A stretch of DNA of 64,000 nt from Candidatus Scybalocola faecavium (GTDB lineage Bacteria; Bacillota; Clostridia; Lachnospirales; Lachnospiraceae), in the NCBI GenBank assembly GCA_018713145.1, contig DVFP01000012.1:1-64000 (forward strand), read 5' to 3'. Position numbers and translations under genes: made by a program. Under the pieces are notes generated by a model. It was not told where the DNA came from and ran no database searches. It saw nothing but the letters and a program-made list of their open reading frames with translations. This document shows positions 1 to 9,287 of this stretch, piece after piece (the first letter of the stretch is position 1; the number at the start of each line of letters is the position of its first letter).

Positions 1-648
1 GGAATGTTGTTCCTGGATCTGATCCAGGAAGGAAATCTAGGGCTTATTAAGGCAGTGGAAAAGTTTGATTACCGCAAAGGCTACAAGTTCAGTACCTATG
101 CTACATGGTGGATCCGCCAGGCTATTACAAGAGCCATTGCCGACCAGGCCCGTACGATCCGTATCCCGGTGCATATGGTAGAAAATATTAATAAACTTGT
201 CCGGGTACAGCGCCAGCTTCTCCAAAAACTGGGGAGAGAACCCAGCGCTGACGAAATTGCGGCAGAAATGAAGATTCCTGTAGAGCGCGTTCGGGAAATC
301 TTAAAAATCTCCCAGGAGCCGGTGTCTTTGGAAACGCCGATCGGTGAGGAAGAGGACAGCCATCTGGGTGATTTTATCCAGGATGATAATGGACCTGTAC
401 CTTTTGACGCTACAGTATCTTCACTTCTTAAGGAACAGATCACCGAAGCCTTAGGCACTTTAACAGACAGGGAACAGAAGGTGCTGCGTCTGCGCTTTGG
501 ACTGGATGACGGCCGTGCCCGCACCCTTGAAGAGGTAGGCAAGGAATTTAATGTTACAAGAGAGCGTATCCGCCAGATTGAGGCCAAGGCCCTGAGAAAG
601 CTGCGTCATCCAAGCAGAGGAAGAAAACTGCGGGATTACATGAGCTGA
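1..648 (+). CDS. rpoD: RNA polymerase sigma factor RpoD, C-terminal part (5' end outside window)
   Basis: Housekeeping sigma factor that lets RNA polymerase recognise and melt promoters. The gene starts before base 1; about 215 codons are visible. They hold region 2 ([11 protein letters not shown], then [14 protein letters not shown], the -10 reading and melting helix), region 3 from IRIPVHMVE, and region 4 with its helix-turn-helix ([17 protein letters not shown]) and the usual RpoD tail. trmK follows after about 30 bases on the same strand, a common Firmicute neighbourhood. Promoters in this window fit the TTGACA-17-TATAAT pattern such a factor would read. Confidence 0.97.
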   Translation, partial: GMLFLDLIQEGNLGLIKAVEKFDYRKGYKFSTYATWWIRQAITRAIADQARTIRIPVHMVENINKLVRVQRQLLQKLGREPSADEIAAEMKIPVERVREILKISQEPVSLETPIGEEEDSHLGDFIQDDNGPVPFDATVSSLLKEQITEALGTLTDREQKVLRLRFGLDDGRARTLEEVGKEFNVTRERIRQIEAKALRKLRHPSRGRKLRDYMS

Positions 649-679
649 CCCGCGAATATACATAGGGAGGTCAGGTTTT

Positions 680-1450
680 GTGATTGTACTTTCCAAAAGG
701 CTCCAGGCGGTTGCCTCTATGGTGACCCCTGGAAGGCGCCCTGTGGATGTGGGCTGTGATCATGGCTATGTTCCGGTTTACCTGGTCCAGGCCCACATTG
801 CCTCAAAGGTGCTGGCAATGGATATTAATAAAGGCCCCCTGGCCCGTGCCAGGGAAAATATTGAAAAATGGGGGCTGTCCGGACAGATTGAAACACGGCT
901 GTCAGACGGCCTTAAAAATTATTCTCCCAAAGAGGCTGACAGCCTGATCATTGCAGGTATGGGCGGCCTGCTGATCCGGGATATTCTCCGGGACGGCAAA
1001 GACCGGGGAATATTGGACGATTTTCATGAGCTGATCCTTTCCCCTCATTCAGATGCACATGTTGTCCGCAGATGTCTGGCCCAGTGGGGATATGAAATCG
1101 ACCGGGAGATCATGCTTACAGATGCAGGAAAATATTATACAGTGATCCACGCAGTAAAAGGCGCTTTCGGGACACAAGCAGATCAAAACCGGACCGAAGG
1201 AACTTCGGATGTTTACAGCAAATCCCTTGGGATTTGCCGGGAACAGCAAAATGAAGATGATGAGATGTACGGCGGGTATTTGATCCGACATAAAGACCCT
1301 GTACTTTACCAGTATTTGATAAAACAGCTTAAAGAGCGGGAAGAGCGGTATGGACAGATCTGTTCAGTGGAAACGCCGGGAGCAAGAGCTTACCGGCCGG
1401 TCCTTGAAAAAGAGCTGGAGCAGATCAAAAGAGTTCTTGCCCGTTTTTGA
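680..1450 (+). CDS. trmK: tRNA (adenine(22)-N1)-methyltransferase TrmK family
   Basis: Class I SAM-dependent methyltransferase that by family methylates N1 of adenine 22 in tRNA. The SAM-binding motif I is clear near residues 22-32 (DVGCDHGYVPVYL), followed by LAMDINKGPLARA and the acidic loop LSDGLKNY; IIAGMGGLLI matches the family catalytic segment. A coiled C-terminal part runs from about residue 200. The 256-residue length is normal. The GTG start at 680 is chosen because GGGAGG lies 9 bases upstream. It sits between rpoD and a NIF3 gene, an arrangement conserved in Firmicutes. Confidence 0.92.
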   Translation: MIVLSKRLQAVASMVTPGRRPVDVGCDHGYVPVYLVQAHIASKVLAMDINKGPLARARENIEKWGLSGQIETRLSDGLKNYSPKEADSLIIAGMGGLLIRDILRDGKDRGILDDFHELILSPHSDAHVVRRCLAQWGYEIDREIMLTDAGKYYTVIHAVKGAFGTQADQNRTEGTSDVYSKSLGICREQQNEDDEMYGGYLIRHKDPVLYQYLIKQLKEREERYGQICSVETPGARAYRPVLEKELEQIKRVLARF

Positions 1451-1513
1451 CCCTTTTTCCGGAAAATCAACGGCAAACTGTTTTTCGGGAATCATAAGGA
1501 GTGATTGGATTTT

Positions 1514-2308
1514 ATGACAGCAAATGATATTATGGATTTTCTTAAAACTCTGGCGCCGGAAGAATATGCCCTGGACTGGGATAATCCGGGACTTTTGGCC
1601 GGCCGGGGCGACCGGACGGTTTCCTGCGTTTATGTGGCGCTTGATGCCACGACTAAGGCGATCGGGGAAGCTATCCGTCATGGGGCACAGCTTTTGGTGA
1701 CGCATCATCCCATGATCTTTTCGCCCTTAAAACAGGTTAATGATAAAAATTTTATTTCGCAACGTATCTTGACTTTGATCGAAAATCAGATTACCTACTA
1801 TGCCATGCATACCAATTTCGATGTGGCCCGTATGGGGCGGCTGGCAGGTGACCGGCTTATGCTTGCAGACCAGCAGGTCCTGGAGGAAACGATCCCGGCA
1901 GGCACTTTTAATAACGACCGGCCTCTTGGTATTGGCTGTACAGGCCGCTGCCAGGACGGGATCACCTTAGGCGGATTTGCCCAAAAGGTTAAAGAAGCCT
2001 TTGAACTGCCTAATGTAAGGATCTTTGGAGATCCGGCTATGATTCTTACAAAGGCGGCTGTGTGTCCCGGCTCCGGAAAGCATATGGCCGGCTTTGCTCT
2101 TGCCCAAGGCTGCCAGGTCCTTGTTACCGGAGATATAGATCATCATGAGGGCATTGACGCCAATATGCAGGGATTAGCGATTATTGATGCAGGACATTAC
2201 GGTATTGAACATATTTTCTCTGAATATGTTGCCAGTCAGTTAAAGGAGCATTTTCCTGAACTTAAAGTAGAGACAGAAGAAAATTGCCAGCCATTTACAG
2301 TTGTTTGA
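1514..2308 (+). CDS. Nif3-like dinuclear metal centre hexameric protein
   Basis: Member of the NIF3/YbgI/YqfO family, which forms hexamers around a two-metal site; the biochemical role is still debated (a GTP cyclohydrolase I type 2 label is often used without proof). Visible metal ligands are HHPMIF near residue 60, HTNFDVA near 99, and GHYGIEHIFSEY near the C-terminus. There is no inserted middle PII-like domain, so this is the short form of about 264 residues. ATG 1514 is preferred over the in-frame TTG at 1505, because AAGGAG at 1496-1501 would be only 3 bases from the TTG; the ATG spacing of 12 is slightly long. Confidence 0.9.
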   Translation: MTANDIMDFLKTLAPEEYALDWDNPGLLAGRGDRTVSCVYVALDATTKAIGEAIRHGAQLLVTHHPMIFSPLKQVNDKNFISQRILTLIENQITYYAMHTNFDVARMGRLAGDRLMLADQQVLEETIPAGTFNNDRPLGIGCTGRCQDGITLGGFAQKVKEAFELPNVRIFGDPAMILTKAAVCPGSGKHMAGFALAQGCQVLVTGDIDHHEGIDANMQGLAIIDAGHYGIEHIFSEYVASQLKEHFPELKVETEENCQPFTVV

Positions 2309-2359
2309 TAATAACCATGTAAATGGCCGGACAGTGACATTGAGTGAAGGAGGTTTTTT

Positions 2360-4021
2360 ATGGGGGATAAAGTTTCAGTAACCTGCTGCGGCCGGACCCG
2401 GACTTATCCGTCCAGGATCACTTTGGAATCCGTAAGTAAGGATTTTATGGGGGATTACAAAGGAAATATTATTTTGGCCAAGCAAAATGGCAAGCTGAGA
2501 GAGCTTTTTAAGCGGATAAAAAATGACAGCCAGGTGGAGTTTATTACTACTTCCGAAAAGATCGGCCACCAGACCTATACCCGCACGGCGACCATGCTTA
2601 TGACGAAAGCTGCTGAGGATATTTTAGGCAAATCCATGGGCAGGCAGGTTATTGTCCAGTATTCTCTGGGCAAAGGACTTTACTGTCAGCTCCACAGTGA
2701 GCAGAAACTGAACCAGGAGCTTTTAGATCGTATCAAAAGCCGGATGGATGAACTTGTAGTTATGGATCTTCCCATACAAAAGCGGACCATCAGTACGGAC
2801 GAAGCGATTAAGATCTTTCACAATGCCCATATGAGGGATAAGGAAAATCTTTTCCGTTATCGCCGCTCATCTAAGGTAAACATTTATTCTCTGGAGGGCA
2901 CCGAGGATTATAATTACGGCTATATGGCTCCCAGCACAGGATATATCCGACTGTATGACCTGTATCTTTATGATAACGGATTTGTCCTTCAGCTTCCGGA
3001 TATAGCCTCGCCCAATACCCTGGAGCCTTTTAAGCCTTCCCAAAAGCTGTTTCAGGTGTTAAAGCAGTCTGAACGGTGGGGGGAAATGCTGGATGTAAGC
3101 ACTGTGGGAGATTTAAATGATGTGATCTCCAGAGGTGAGATGGATCAGCTGATCCTTGTCCAGGAGGCGCTTCAGGAGAAAAATATCGGAAAAATCGCCC
3201 AGCAGATCGCCAATGAGAAAAAAAGGGTGGTGCTTATTGCCGGACCGTCCTCCTCCGGAAAGACCACCTTTTCCCATCGCCTTTCCATTCAGCTTTTGGC
3301 TCATGGCTTAAAACCCCATCCTATTCCTGTGGATGATTATTTTGTGAACCGGGAGGACACCCCTTTGGATGCCCAGGGAAACCCTGATTTTGAGTGCCTT
3401 GGAGCATTAAATGTGGATCTGTTTAATGAACAGATGAGCGCTTTGCTCAGAGGCGAGAGGGTCCAATTGCCATCTTTTAATTTTGTTACAGGAAAAAGCG
3501 AGTTTAGGGGAAATTATAAACAGATTGGAAAAAATGATATACTGGTCATTGAAGGGATCCATGGATTAAATGACGATCTGACTTACAGTATCCATAAAGA
3601 CAGCAAATTTAAAATCTATATCAGCGCTCTGACTCAGTTAAATGTCGATGAGCATAACCGTATTCCGACGACTGACGGCAGGCTGATACGGAGAATTGTA
3701 AGAGATGCTGCAGCCAGAGGTTCATCCTGCGCCCGCACTATTGCCATGTGGGACTCTGTGCGCAGGGGAGAGGAAGAGAATATTTTCCCTTATCAGGAAA
3801 GCGCGGATGTTATGTTTAACTCAGTGCTTATTTATGAGCTGGCAATATTAAAGCTTTATGCAGAGCCCCATTTATTTGGCATTTCCAAAGAACAGCCGGA
3901 ATATGATGAGGCTAAACGGCTCCTGAAATTTTTAGATTATTTTCTCGGAGTCAGCAGTGAAAATGTTCCTCAAAATTCTATTTTGAGGGAATTTATCGGG
4001 GGAAGCTGCTTTAAAGTGTGA
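2360..4021 (+). CDS. Nucleoside (uridine-type) kinase with threonyl-tRNA-synthetase-like N-terminus
   Basis: The C-terminal half is a uridine-kinase/phosphoribulokinase-type P-loop kinase: Walker A GPSSSGKTTF near residue 298, PVDDYF about 30 residues later, and ILVIEGIHGL. The first 280 or so residues look like the TGS and second additional domains of threonyl-tRNA synthetase, an arrangement known for nucleoside kinases of Clostridia and Thermotoga. By family it phosphorylates a nucleoside with a nucleoside triphosphate in the cytoplasm; the exact substrate cannot be read from sequence. The 553-residue length is usual. Start ATG 2360 follows GAAGGAGG. RNase P RNA lies directly downstream. 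Confidence 0.88.
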   Translation: MGDKVSVTCCGRTRTYPSRITLESVSKDFMGDYKGNIILAKQNGKLRELFKRIKNDSQVEFITTSEKIGHQTYTRTATMLMTKAAEDILGKSMGRQVIVQYSLGKGLYCQLHSEQKLNQELLDRIKSRMDELVVMDLPIQKRTISTDEAIKIFHNAHMRDKENLFRYRRSSKVNIYSLEGTEDYNYGYMAPSTGYIRLYDLYLYDNGFVLQLPDIASPNTLEPFKPSQKLFQVLKQSERWGEMLDVSTVGDLNDVISRGEMDQLILVQEALQEKNIGKIAQQIANEKKRVVLIAGPSSSGKTTFSHRLSIQLLAHGLKPHPIPVDDYFVNREDTPLDAQGNPDFECLGALNVDLFNEQMSALLRGERVQLPSFNFVTGKSEFRGNYKQIGKNDILVIEGIHGLNDDLTYSIHKDSKFKIYISALTQLNVDEHNRIPTTDGRLIRRIVRDAAARGSSCARTIAMWDSVRRGEEENIFPYQESADVMFNSVLIYELAILKLYAEPHLFGISKEQPEYDEAKRLLKFLDYFLGVSSENVPQNSILREFIGGSCFKV

Positions 4022-4030
4022 TTTTAAAGG

Positions 4031-4059
4031 TTGTGTTTCCCGGGAAAATATGTTAAGAT
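4031..4059 (+). promoter_or_regulatory. Promoter of RNase P RNA
   Basis: TTGTGT (4031-4036), a 17-base spacer and TAAGAT (4054-4059), with the mature RNA starting about 8 bases later. Only 10 bases separate it from the nucleoside kinase stop codon. Confidence 0.6.
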
Positions 4060-4066
4060 TTATGTC

Positions 4067-4421
4067 GAGTCTGCTAAATGGTCGCGGCTGCACAACCGAA
4101 AGGGTGCAGGTGAGGAAAGTCCGGGCTTCACAGGGCAGGATGCCGGATAACGTCCGGTGGAGGTGACTCCAAGGAAAGTGCAACAGAAATAAACCGCCTG
4201 GAGCCGGCATGATCCGCTCCAGGTAAGGGTGGAACGGCGGTGTAAGAGACCACCGTCAGCCTGGTAACAGGTTGAGCCATGTAAACCCCATCCGAAGCAA
4301 GACCGCACATAAGGCGATACGGCGGCCCGTCGTGCTTTAGGGTAGGTCGCTTGATCCTGACGGTAACGTAAGGACTAGATAGATGACCATTCAAGACATA
4401 ACCCGGCTTATCGGCAGGCTC
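4067..4421 (+). ncRNA. rnpB: RNase P RNA, type A
   Basis: Catalytic RNA of RNase P, which trims the 5' leader from tRNA precursors. Seen directly: GAGGAAAGTCCGGGC near 4110, the ACAGAAA box near 4182, GGGTAGGTCGC near 4341 and TAGATAGATGACC near 4377. Helix P1 forms between 4067-4074 and 4414-4421 (GAGTCTGC with GCAGGCTC, one G-U pair), which sets the ends. The length of about 355 bases fits the ancestral type A RNA of Clostridia rather than the Bacillus type B. A strong terminator follows at once. Confidence 0.97.
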
Positions 4422-4423
4422 AT

Positions 4424-4463
4424 AAACAGGCAGCAGTCCTCTTTGCAGGACTGCTGCCTGTTT
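4424..4463 (+). terminator. Terminator after rnpB
   Basis: A perfect 17-bp stem (4424-4440 with 4447-4463) around a CTTTGC loop, ending in a short T run. Confidence 0.85.
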
Positions 4464-4583
4464 GTTACCATACTGTTCGATGACTAACTGCGAATTTTTG
4501 TAATACAACTTAATTTTTTCGTAAGGACAGCATGTGTCAGAATGTGATACACTGTTTACAGATACAACAGCTGCGCCAAAAAA

Positions 4584-4697
4584 AAGGAGGAAATCCCCTC
4601 CGGGGATACCTATATGGCCTGAAAAGGCGGCCAAAAGGAGGAAATCCCGCAAGGGGATACCTATATGGCCTGAAAAGGCGGCCAAAAAGGAGGAAAT
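4584..4697 (+). repeat. Tandem two-hairpin leader before the response regulator
   Basis: Two copies of a 51-base unit, then a third ribosome site that serves the response regulator. Each unit has GGAGG (4586, 4637, third at 4689), a small hairpin (ATCCCC with GGGGAT at 4593-4607 in copy 1; ATCCC with GGGAT and a GCAAG loop in copy 2), the string GATACCTATATG, and a second hairpin closed by TGGCC with GGCCA. Each unit also contains a two-codon frame, ATG GCC TGA (4614-4622 and 4665-4673). Folding the first hairpin would bring GGAGG to 8 bases from that ATG. In copy 1, CCTCC (4597-4601) could instead pair with GGAGG. A related element lies at 50634-50726. Confidence 0.7.
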
Positions 4698-5396
4698 ATG
4701 GAAGAGACGATTAATATTCTTGTAGTTGATGATGACGCGGAAATCGCTGATTTGGTAGAAATCTATCTTTGCAGTGCCGGTTATACAGTGTTTAAAGCCC
4801 TAAATGCCAAGGATGGACTGGATATTCTGGCCACAAAGGATATAAAACTGGCGATCATCGATATTATGATGCCTGTGATCGATGGCATTGAAATGTGCAA
4901 ACGTATCCGTGATACAAAAAATATCCCCATTATTATATTAAGTGCAAAATCTGCGGATCTGGATAAAATTATCGGCCTGTCTGCCGGCGCGGATGACTAT
5001 ATGATCAAACCTTTTAATCCTCTGGAGCTGACAGCCAGAGTTAAGTCCCAGCTTCGGCGCTATATGGAGCTGAATCCTAATGTCAAGGAAAATGATAGTA
5101 TTATCCGGATCAAGGATATTGAGATGGACGTAACCCGGCATAAAGTCCTTGTAGATGGAAGAGAAGTTGCCCTGACCCCCATTGAATTTGACATATTAAA
5201 ACTTCTTGCCAGTTATCCGGACCGGGTTTTCTCCACAGATGAAATTTTTGAAAAGGTATGGAACGAAAAAATGTATGAGGCCAATAATACAGTTATGGTA
5301 CATATCCGCCGGCTTCGGGAAAAGATTGAAAAGGATCCCCGTAAGCCCCAGGTAATTGTTACTGTCTGGGGGGTTGGTTACAAAGTTGAAAGCTAA
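4698..5396 (+). CDS. Two-component response regulator, OmpR/PhoB family
   Basis: A receiver domain (residues 6-120) is joined to a winged-helix DNA-binding domain (about 135-230). The acidic pocket is VVDDD near residue 9, the phospho-acceptor is Asp55 in IIDIMMP, the switch residue is Ser in IILSAKS and the lysine lies in MIKPFNP. The effector domain carries ALTPIEFDILKLL and VMVHIRRLREKIE, as in VanR-like regulators. It is the partner of the histidine kinase whose start overlaps its end. GGAGG at 4689-4693 gives good spacing to ATG 4698. The upstream tandem leader suggests control at the RNA level (inference). The target genes are unknown. Confidence 0.93.
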   Translation: MEETINILVVDDDAEIADLVEIYLCSAGYTVFKALNAKDGLDILATKDIKLAIIDIMMPVIDGIEMCKRIRDTKNIPIIILSAKSADLDKIIGLSAGADDYMIKPFNPLELTARVKSQLRRYMELNPNVKENDSIIRIKDIEMDVTRHKVLVDGREVALTPIEFDILKLLASYPDRVFSTDEIFEKVWNEKMYEANNTVMVHIRRLREKIEKDPRKPQVIVTVWGVGYKVES

Positions 5397-6621
5397 TCTG
5401 TTTAAAAGCTACCGTATGCAGATGATGTATTATACGCTTTTAAGCGGCGGCATTACTGTATGCATAGATTTGTTATTTTTATTTATCACAGCTAAGATCA
5501 TGTGTCTGATCCAGCAGGCATCTGCAGCAAAATCAAATATCCAGGAGGCTGTGCCGGAAAGCGCAATGGATAATTTCCGGTCAGCGCTCCAATCGTCTGC
5601 CCCTGGGGAAAATGCCGGAGCCGGACAGGCCGGAAGCTATGGCGCGGATATATTTCGTTCACCGGGACTTAAGTTTTTCGGACAGAGCTTTCATTGGGGC
5701 ACCCTTTTGCTGCTGATCTTTATTTCTGTTGTTATTTTTGTTGTTATCTTTCATTTTTTGACCCGGAAGATGACTCAGTACATTGAAGAGATCACCTCAT
5801 CCATTCAGAGAATTGCTCAGGGGGATTTTTCCAGCACTGTGGAAGTTCGATACGATAATGAATTTTCCATTATCGCCCAGAACCTTAACATTATGGCAAA
5901 AGATCTCCAGCAGCTGAAGGCAAAAGAAACTCAGGCGGAAAACACAAAAAATGAGCTGATCACCAATGTGGCTCATGATCTGCGCACCCCCCTTACATCT
6001 ATTATCGGCTATCTGGATATTTTAAACTCAGGAGCAGAGCTGCCCCGGGAAAACAAGCAAAAATATCTCCAGATTGCCTACGAAAAGTCCAAGCGCCTGG
6101 AAAAACTGATTAATGATCTGTTCAGTTTTACAAAACTGGAATACGGCAATATGCCTTTAAAGACAGCGCTCATTGATATTGTAAAGCTTATTGAGCAGCA
6201 GATCGATGAATTTTATCCGTCCTTTGAAGATCATAATCTGACCTGTGAATTTAAAACCTATACTCCCAGCGCCATGGTCCTGGCCGATGGGGAGATGATT
6301 GCCAGAGCATTTGAAAACCTTATTTCCAATGCCATCAAATACGGCAAGGACGGGAAGGTCATAAAAATTGTCACCAAAAGAGAAGGTGATGAAATAAAAA
6401 TCACTTTTATTAACTATGGATCCATTATACCTAAAGAAGATATTCCTTATATTTTCGACCGGTTTTACCGTGTAGAACAGTCCCGACAGGAAAGTACCGG
6501 AGGTACAGGCCTGGGGCTGTCTATTGCAAAAAGTATTATTGAAAAGCATGGCGGACGGATCGAAGCTCAAAGTTCTATGGCCGCCACAACATTTAATGTT
6601 TATTTAAAAATTGCCAAATGA
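5386..6621 (+). CDS. Sensor histidine kinase, VanS-like
   Basis: Membrane sensor kinase of the system begun by the regulator upstream. Two membrane spans lie near residues 12-35 and 106-128, with about 70 extracellular residues between them, followed by HAMP, a DHp domain (H-box TNVAHDLRTPLTS) and an ATPase domain (N-box ENLISNAIKYG, F-box IFDRFYR, G-box GTGLGLSIAKS). The usual DxGxG G1 motif is replaced by FINYGSIIP, as is common in VanS-like kinases. The start is uncertain: in-frame TTG codons lie at 5356, 5374 and 5386. 5386 is preferred because a G-rich site lies 12 bases upstream and overlap with the regulator is smallest. The signal sensed is unknown. Confidence 0.9.
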   Translation: MKANLFKSYRMQMMYYTLLSGGITVCIDLLFLFITAKIMCLIQQASAAKSNIQEAVPESAMDNFRSALQSSAPGENAGAGQAGSYGADIFRSPGLKFFGQSFHWGTLLLLIFISVVIFVVIFHFLTRKMTQYIEEITSSIQRIAQGDFSSTVEVRYDNEFSIIAQNLNIMAKDLQQLKAKETQAENTKNELITNVAHDLRTPLTSIIGYLDILNSGAELPRENKQKYLQIAYEKSKRLEKLINDLFSFTKLEYGNMPLKTALIDIVKLIEQQIDEFYPSFEDHNLTCEFKTYTPSAMVLADGEMIARAFENLISNAIKYGKDGKVIKIVTKREGDEIKITFINYGSIIPKEDIPYIFDRFYRVEQSRQESTGGTGLGLSIAKSIIEKHGGRIEAQSSMAATTFNVYLKIAK

Positions 6622-6680
6622 TCGTTGGGCCGGAGTAAGGACCGGCTTAATGATACGTTCAAAATAGGAGCAGATGTAAT

Positions 6681-9287
6681 ATGAAGTATAAAAAGCTAAG
6701 AACCTTTATACTTGCTTTGGTATTTGCTGCAGTCAGCCTGTGGTACTGTGGCTTTGAGCCGGCGGCTGCAGCCGGCACGGAAGATGAAGGCTCTGATTTT
6801 GATATTAATATATCCTGCGGCTTGGACGGGTACGGTAAATATAGTACAGATCTGCCTGTGTGTTTGACGGTTACCGGGCATAGCGGAGATTTTCGTGGCC
6901 GGATACGGCTCATTCCTTATTCGGAAAATGTTAATACATCTGTTAATGCCTACACGAAAGCCCTTTCTGTTTCAGACGGGGAATCTGTAAGGGTGGAATT
7001 TACTATTGAAAATCCAGAGGTTTCTCCGATTTTTGATGTTCAGATCATTAATGAGGCCGGAGAGATCTGCTATACCCAAAGTATCCGTACTACAATACGA
7101 TATACAGACGACTTTTTTGCCGGCCTGCTTACAGATGATCCGGAAAGTCTATACTATTTGGATGGTATGCCGTTTTATATTGATTCCTACAGCAGCTATG
7201 TTTCCACCCGGATTTTTAATATAAATCCAAAAGAAATTTCAGAAGATGCTGCCATGCTCAACATCTATGATCTAATCATTATTAATGATTTCGATACAGC
7301 ATCCCTGTCTGACATCCAAAATGAAGCATTAAAAAAATGGGTAGATCAGGGAGGACTTTTGGTTATAGGTACAGGAGATGGATATGACCAGAGCCTTGGA
7401 GGACTTTTAGGCAGTTGGTTTGACGGAAATTTTAATGGCATGGAAACAGTGTCCAGCGACTTTGCCCTGGATGGTTTTTCTGCGCTGACCCGGTCGGCGC
7501 CTATGGAATATATTCCTGAAGCATCCCAGGTTGTTATCCCTGATACACAGCCAGTATCAGAGGAGGCTGAAACTGCCGGCGAAAATGCCGATAGTTCTGA
7601 GACAGATCCAGCCGGAGAAGAAAATCTTGAAGAAGGGGGCGAGGCATCATCGGACATTGCCATTGCCACTGTGGAGGATGATCAGGAGACTTCTTTTATT
7701 TCAGAAACCCTTGATCAGATCCAGCCAGTTCAGATAGAAGCCGCCGATCTGACCATAGAAAACAGCCAGTCTTATCCGGAATTTTTATGTCAAACTCTGA
7801 AAATGGGCAATGGGAACATTTTTATTCTATCCTATGATCTGGGCAGTGAAGCTTTTGGAAGCTGGCAATATGCCATGGCAGCTCTACAAAATATGATTTT
7901 AACCCTGACAGATATTTCACAGCAGGGAAGTTTCCGGCCTGTATCCATAAGTGATTACTATGTCCAGGATATGCTGTCTAATTATATTGACGGACGCCTG
8001 CCTCAAATAGGAATTTTTGTTGTGATCGTTGTGATCTATATTGCCCTTGTTTCACCTTTAACTTATGTTTTGTTAAAGAAAAAGGATAAGCGTCACTGGA
8101 TCTGGGGATTGGTGCCTTTAACAGCATTTCTTTTTACAGGAATTGTTTTTCTTGCAGGAAGTTCAGCCCGGCAGGGCAGCCCTTATATGAATTATGGAAT
8201 TGTCCTGGATATAGGTGAGGCGGGAGAGACTTATGAAAGAAGCTATTTTAGTATAACTTCTCCCCAAAATTCCGGTTTTGATTTTACCATAGGGAATCAG
8301 TATACAGTGCGCCCGGTATCTTCCTATAATTATCAGTTGTTTAGACGATCTTCCTCGTCGGAGGAAGCTTTCGAGGATAATCCGAGATATAATCTGGAAT
8401 TTTTTTATGACACTGATGCAACACATATCCAGGTGCTTAACACAAATTCATTTGATACATGGTATTTTGAATCTGACCAGCCATCCCTGCTGGAACAAAA
8501 TGTGGATATTAACATTACCTATTATGATGGTAGCTATACAGGAACGATTACAAATAATACAGGGTACGATCTGGAAAATGCATTTTTAAAACTGGATCAC
8601 AGGATTTTTCTTGTAGATTCTTTAAAGGCTGGGGAAAGTTTTGATATAGATCGTGCAGTTTCTTATGAAATTGCAAGCTACTATGACGTTCCCGGATCCA
8701 TTCCGGCTTTGGATGAGCATCCGGCCCGTCGGCGGATGCTTAACGGATATATGTGCGCAACAGCGTTGTATATACCATATACAGTAAAGCCGGATTACAG
8801 CTTTTATGCTTTTGTGGAAGGTTATCCGGTGGATATTGTTGAAAATTGTAACTACAGCGTATCCGGAAATGTACTGCTGAAAAAGGATGTTTCCCTGAAT
8901 CTCTCAGAAAACGGCATTTATTCTGTTCCGAATATCCTTTACGGATGTACGCTTTTGTCCGGAGAAATTGATAGTATGGATGGATTTTTCTATAGTGATG
9001 AAGCTATATTTGAATGTAACATTCCATCTCAGATCAAAACAGTCCTGTCTTTGAATCTGCAGTCTGAAAACCATAATATGGAAAATCCATTGCTTTACTA
9101 TTTTTATAACTGGACGACAGAGAACTGGGATCCGGTCTTTGAGGAAGATTCTTCTGAAATGGATTCCGGGCAGCTTCAGCCTTATGTTTTTAACGGCAAA
9201 CTTAGAATCATGGTTGAAAAGACGGAAAAAGACACATATGAATCATCGGCTTTACCGGTGTTTTCCATGACAGGGAGGGAAGAGTAA
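6681..9287 (+). CDS. Large membrane protein with class I GATase-like domain, ABC-linked
   Basis: An 868-residue exported protein of unknown function. A signal peptide or anchor occupies residues 1-30, and a Rossmann-like segment follows (about 130-250: YDLIIINDF, then WVDQGGLLVIGTGDG), as in GATase-like regions of gliding-type and DUF4350-like proteins. After an acidic low-complexity stretch (about 290-340) come two membrane helices (about 442-463 and 472-493) around a KKKDKRH cytoplasmic turn. A 370-residue extracellular C-terminus ends the protein. Its stop overlaps the start of the ABC ATPase (TAATG), so the three genes 6681-11081 probably act as one complex. No catalytic residues are recognisable. 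Confidence 0.85.
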   Translation: MKYKKLRTFILALVFAAVSLWYCGFEPAAAAGTEDEGSDFDINISCGLDGYGKYSTDLPVCLTVTGHSGDFRGRIRLIPYSENVNTSVNAYTKALSVSDGESVRVEFTIENPEVSPIFDVQIINEAGEICYTQSIRTTIRYTDDFFAGLLTDDPESLYYLDGMPFYIDSYSSYVSTRIFNINPKEISEDAAMLNIYDLIIINDFDTASLSDIQNEALKKWVDQGGLLVIGTGDGYDQSLGGLLGSWFDGNFNGMETVSSDFALDGFSALTRSAPMEYIPEASQVVIPDTQPVSEEAETAGENADSSETDPAGEENLEEGGEASSDIAIATVEDDQETSFISETLDQIQPVQIEAADLTIENSQSYPEFLCQTLKMGNGNIFILSYDLGSEAFGSWQYAMAALQNMILTLTDISQQGSFRPVSISDYYVQDMLSNYIDGRLPQIGIFVVIVVIYIALVSPLTYVLLKKKDKRHWIWGLVPLTAFLFTGIVFLAGSSARQGSPYMNYGIVLDIGEAGETYERSYFSITSPQNSGFDFTIGNQYTVRPVSSYNYQLFRRSSSSEEAFEDNPRYNLEFFYDTDATHIQVLNTNSFDTWYFESDQPSLLEQNVDINITYYDGSYTGTITNNTGYDLENAFLKLDHRIFLVDSLKAGESFDIDRAVSYEIASYYDVPGSIPALDEHPARRRMLNGYMCATALYIPYTVKPDYSFYAFVEGYPVDIVENCNYSVSGNVLLKKDVSLNLSENGIYSVPNILYGCTLLSGEIDSMDGFFYSDEAIFECNIPSQIKTVLSLNLQSENHNMENPLLYYFYNWTTENWDPVFEEDSSEMDSGQLQPYVFNGKLRIMVEKTEKDTYESSALPVFSMTGREE

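Noticed and set aside
4128..4685. A 185-codon open frame on the minus strand across RNase P RNA and the leader repeats
   Set aside because: It lies over a certain structured RNA, shows no protein family features and its low-complexity repeats come from the leader units.
4584..4697. Possible CRISPR array
   Set aside because: Only two units, no unique spacers of regular length, and no cas genes in the window.
4532..4725. Small forward frames encoding repeated GGNP-RGYLYGLKRRPK peptides
   Set aside because: The peptide repeat is explained by the tandem RNA units; hairpin pairing is preserved while reading frames are not conserved at the second locus.
4698..6621. Identification as WalR-WalK
   Set aside because: The kinase has HAMP and a short loop but no PAS domain, and the WalH/WalI genes are absent; a VanRS-like assignment fits better.
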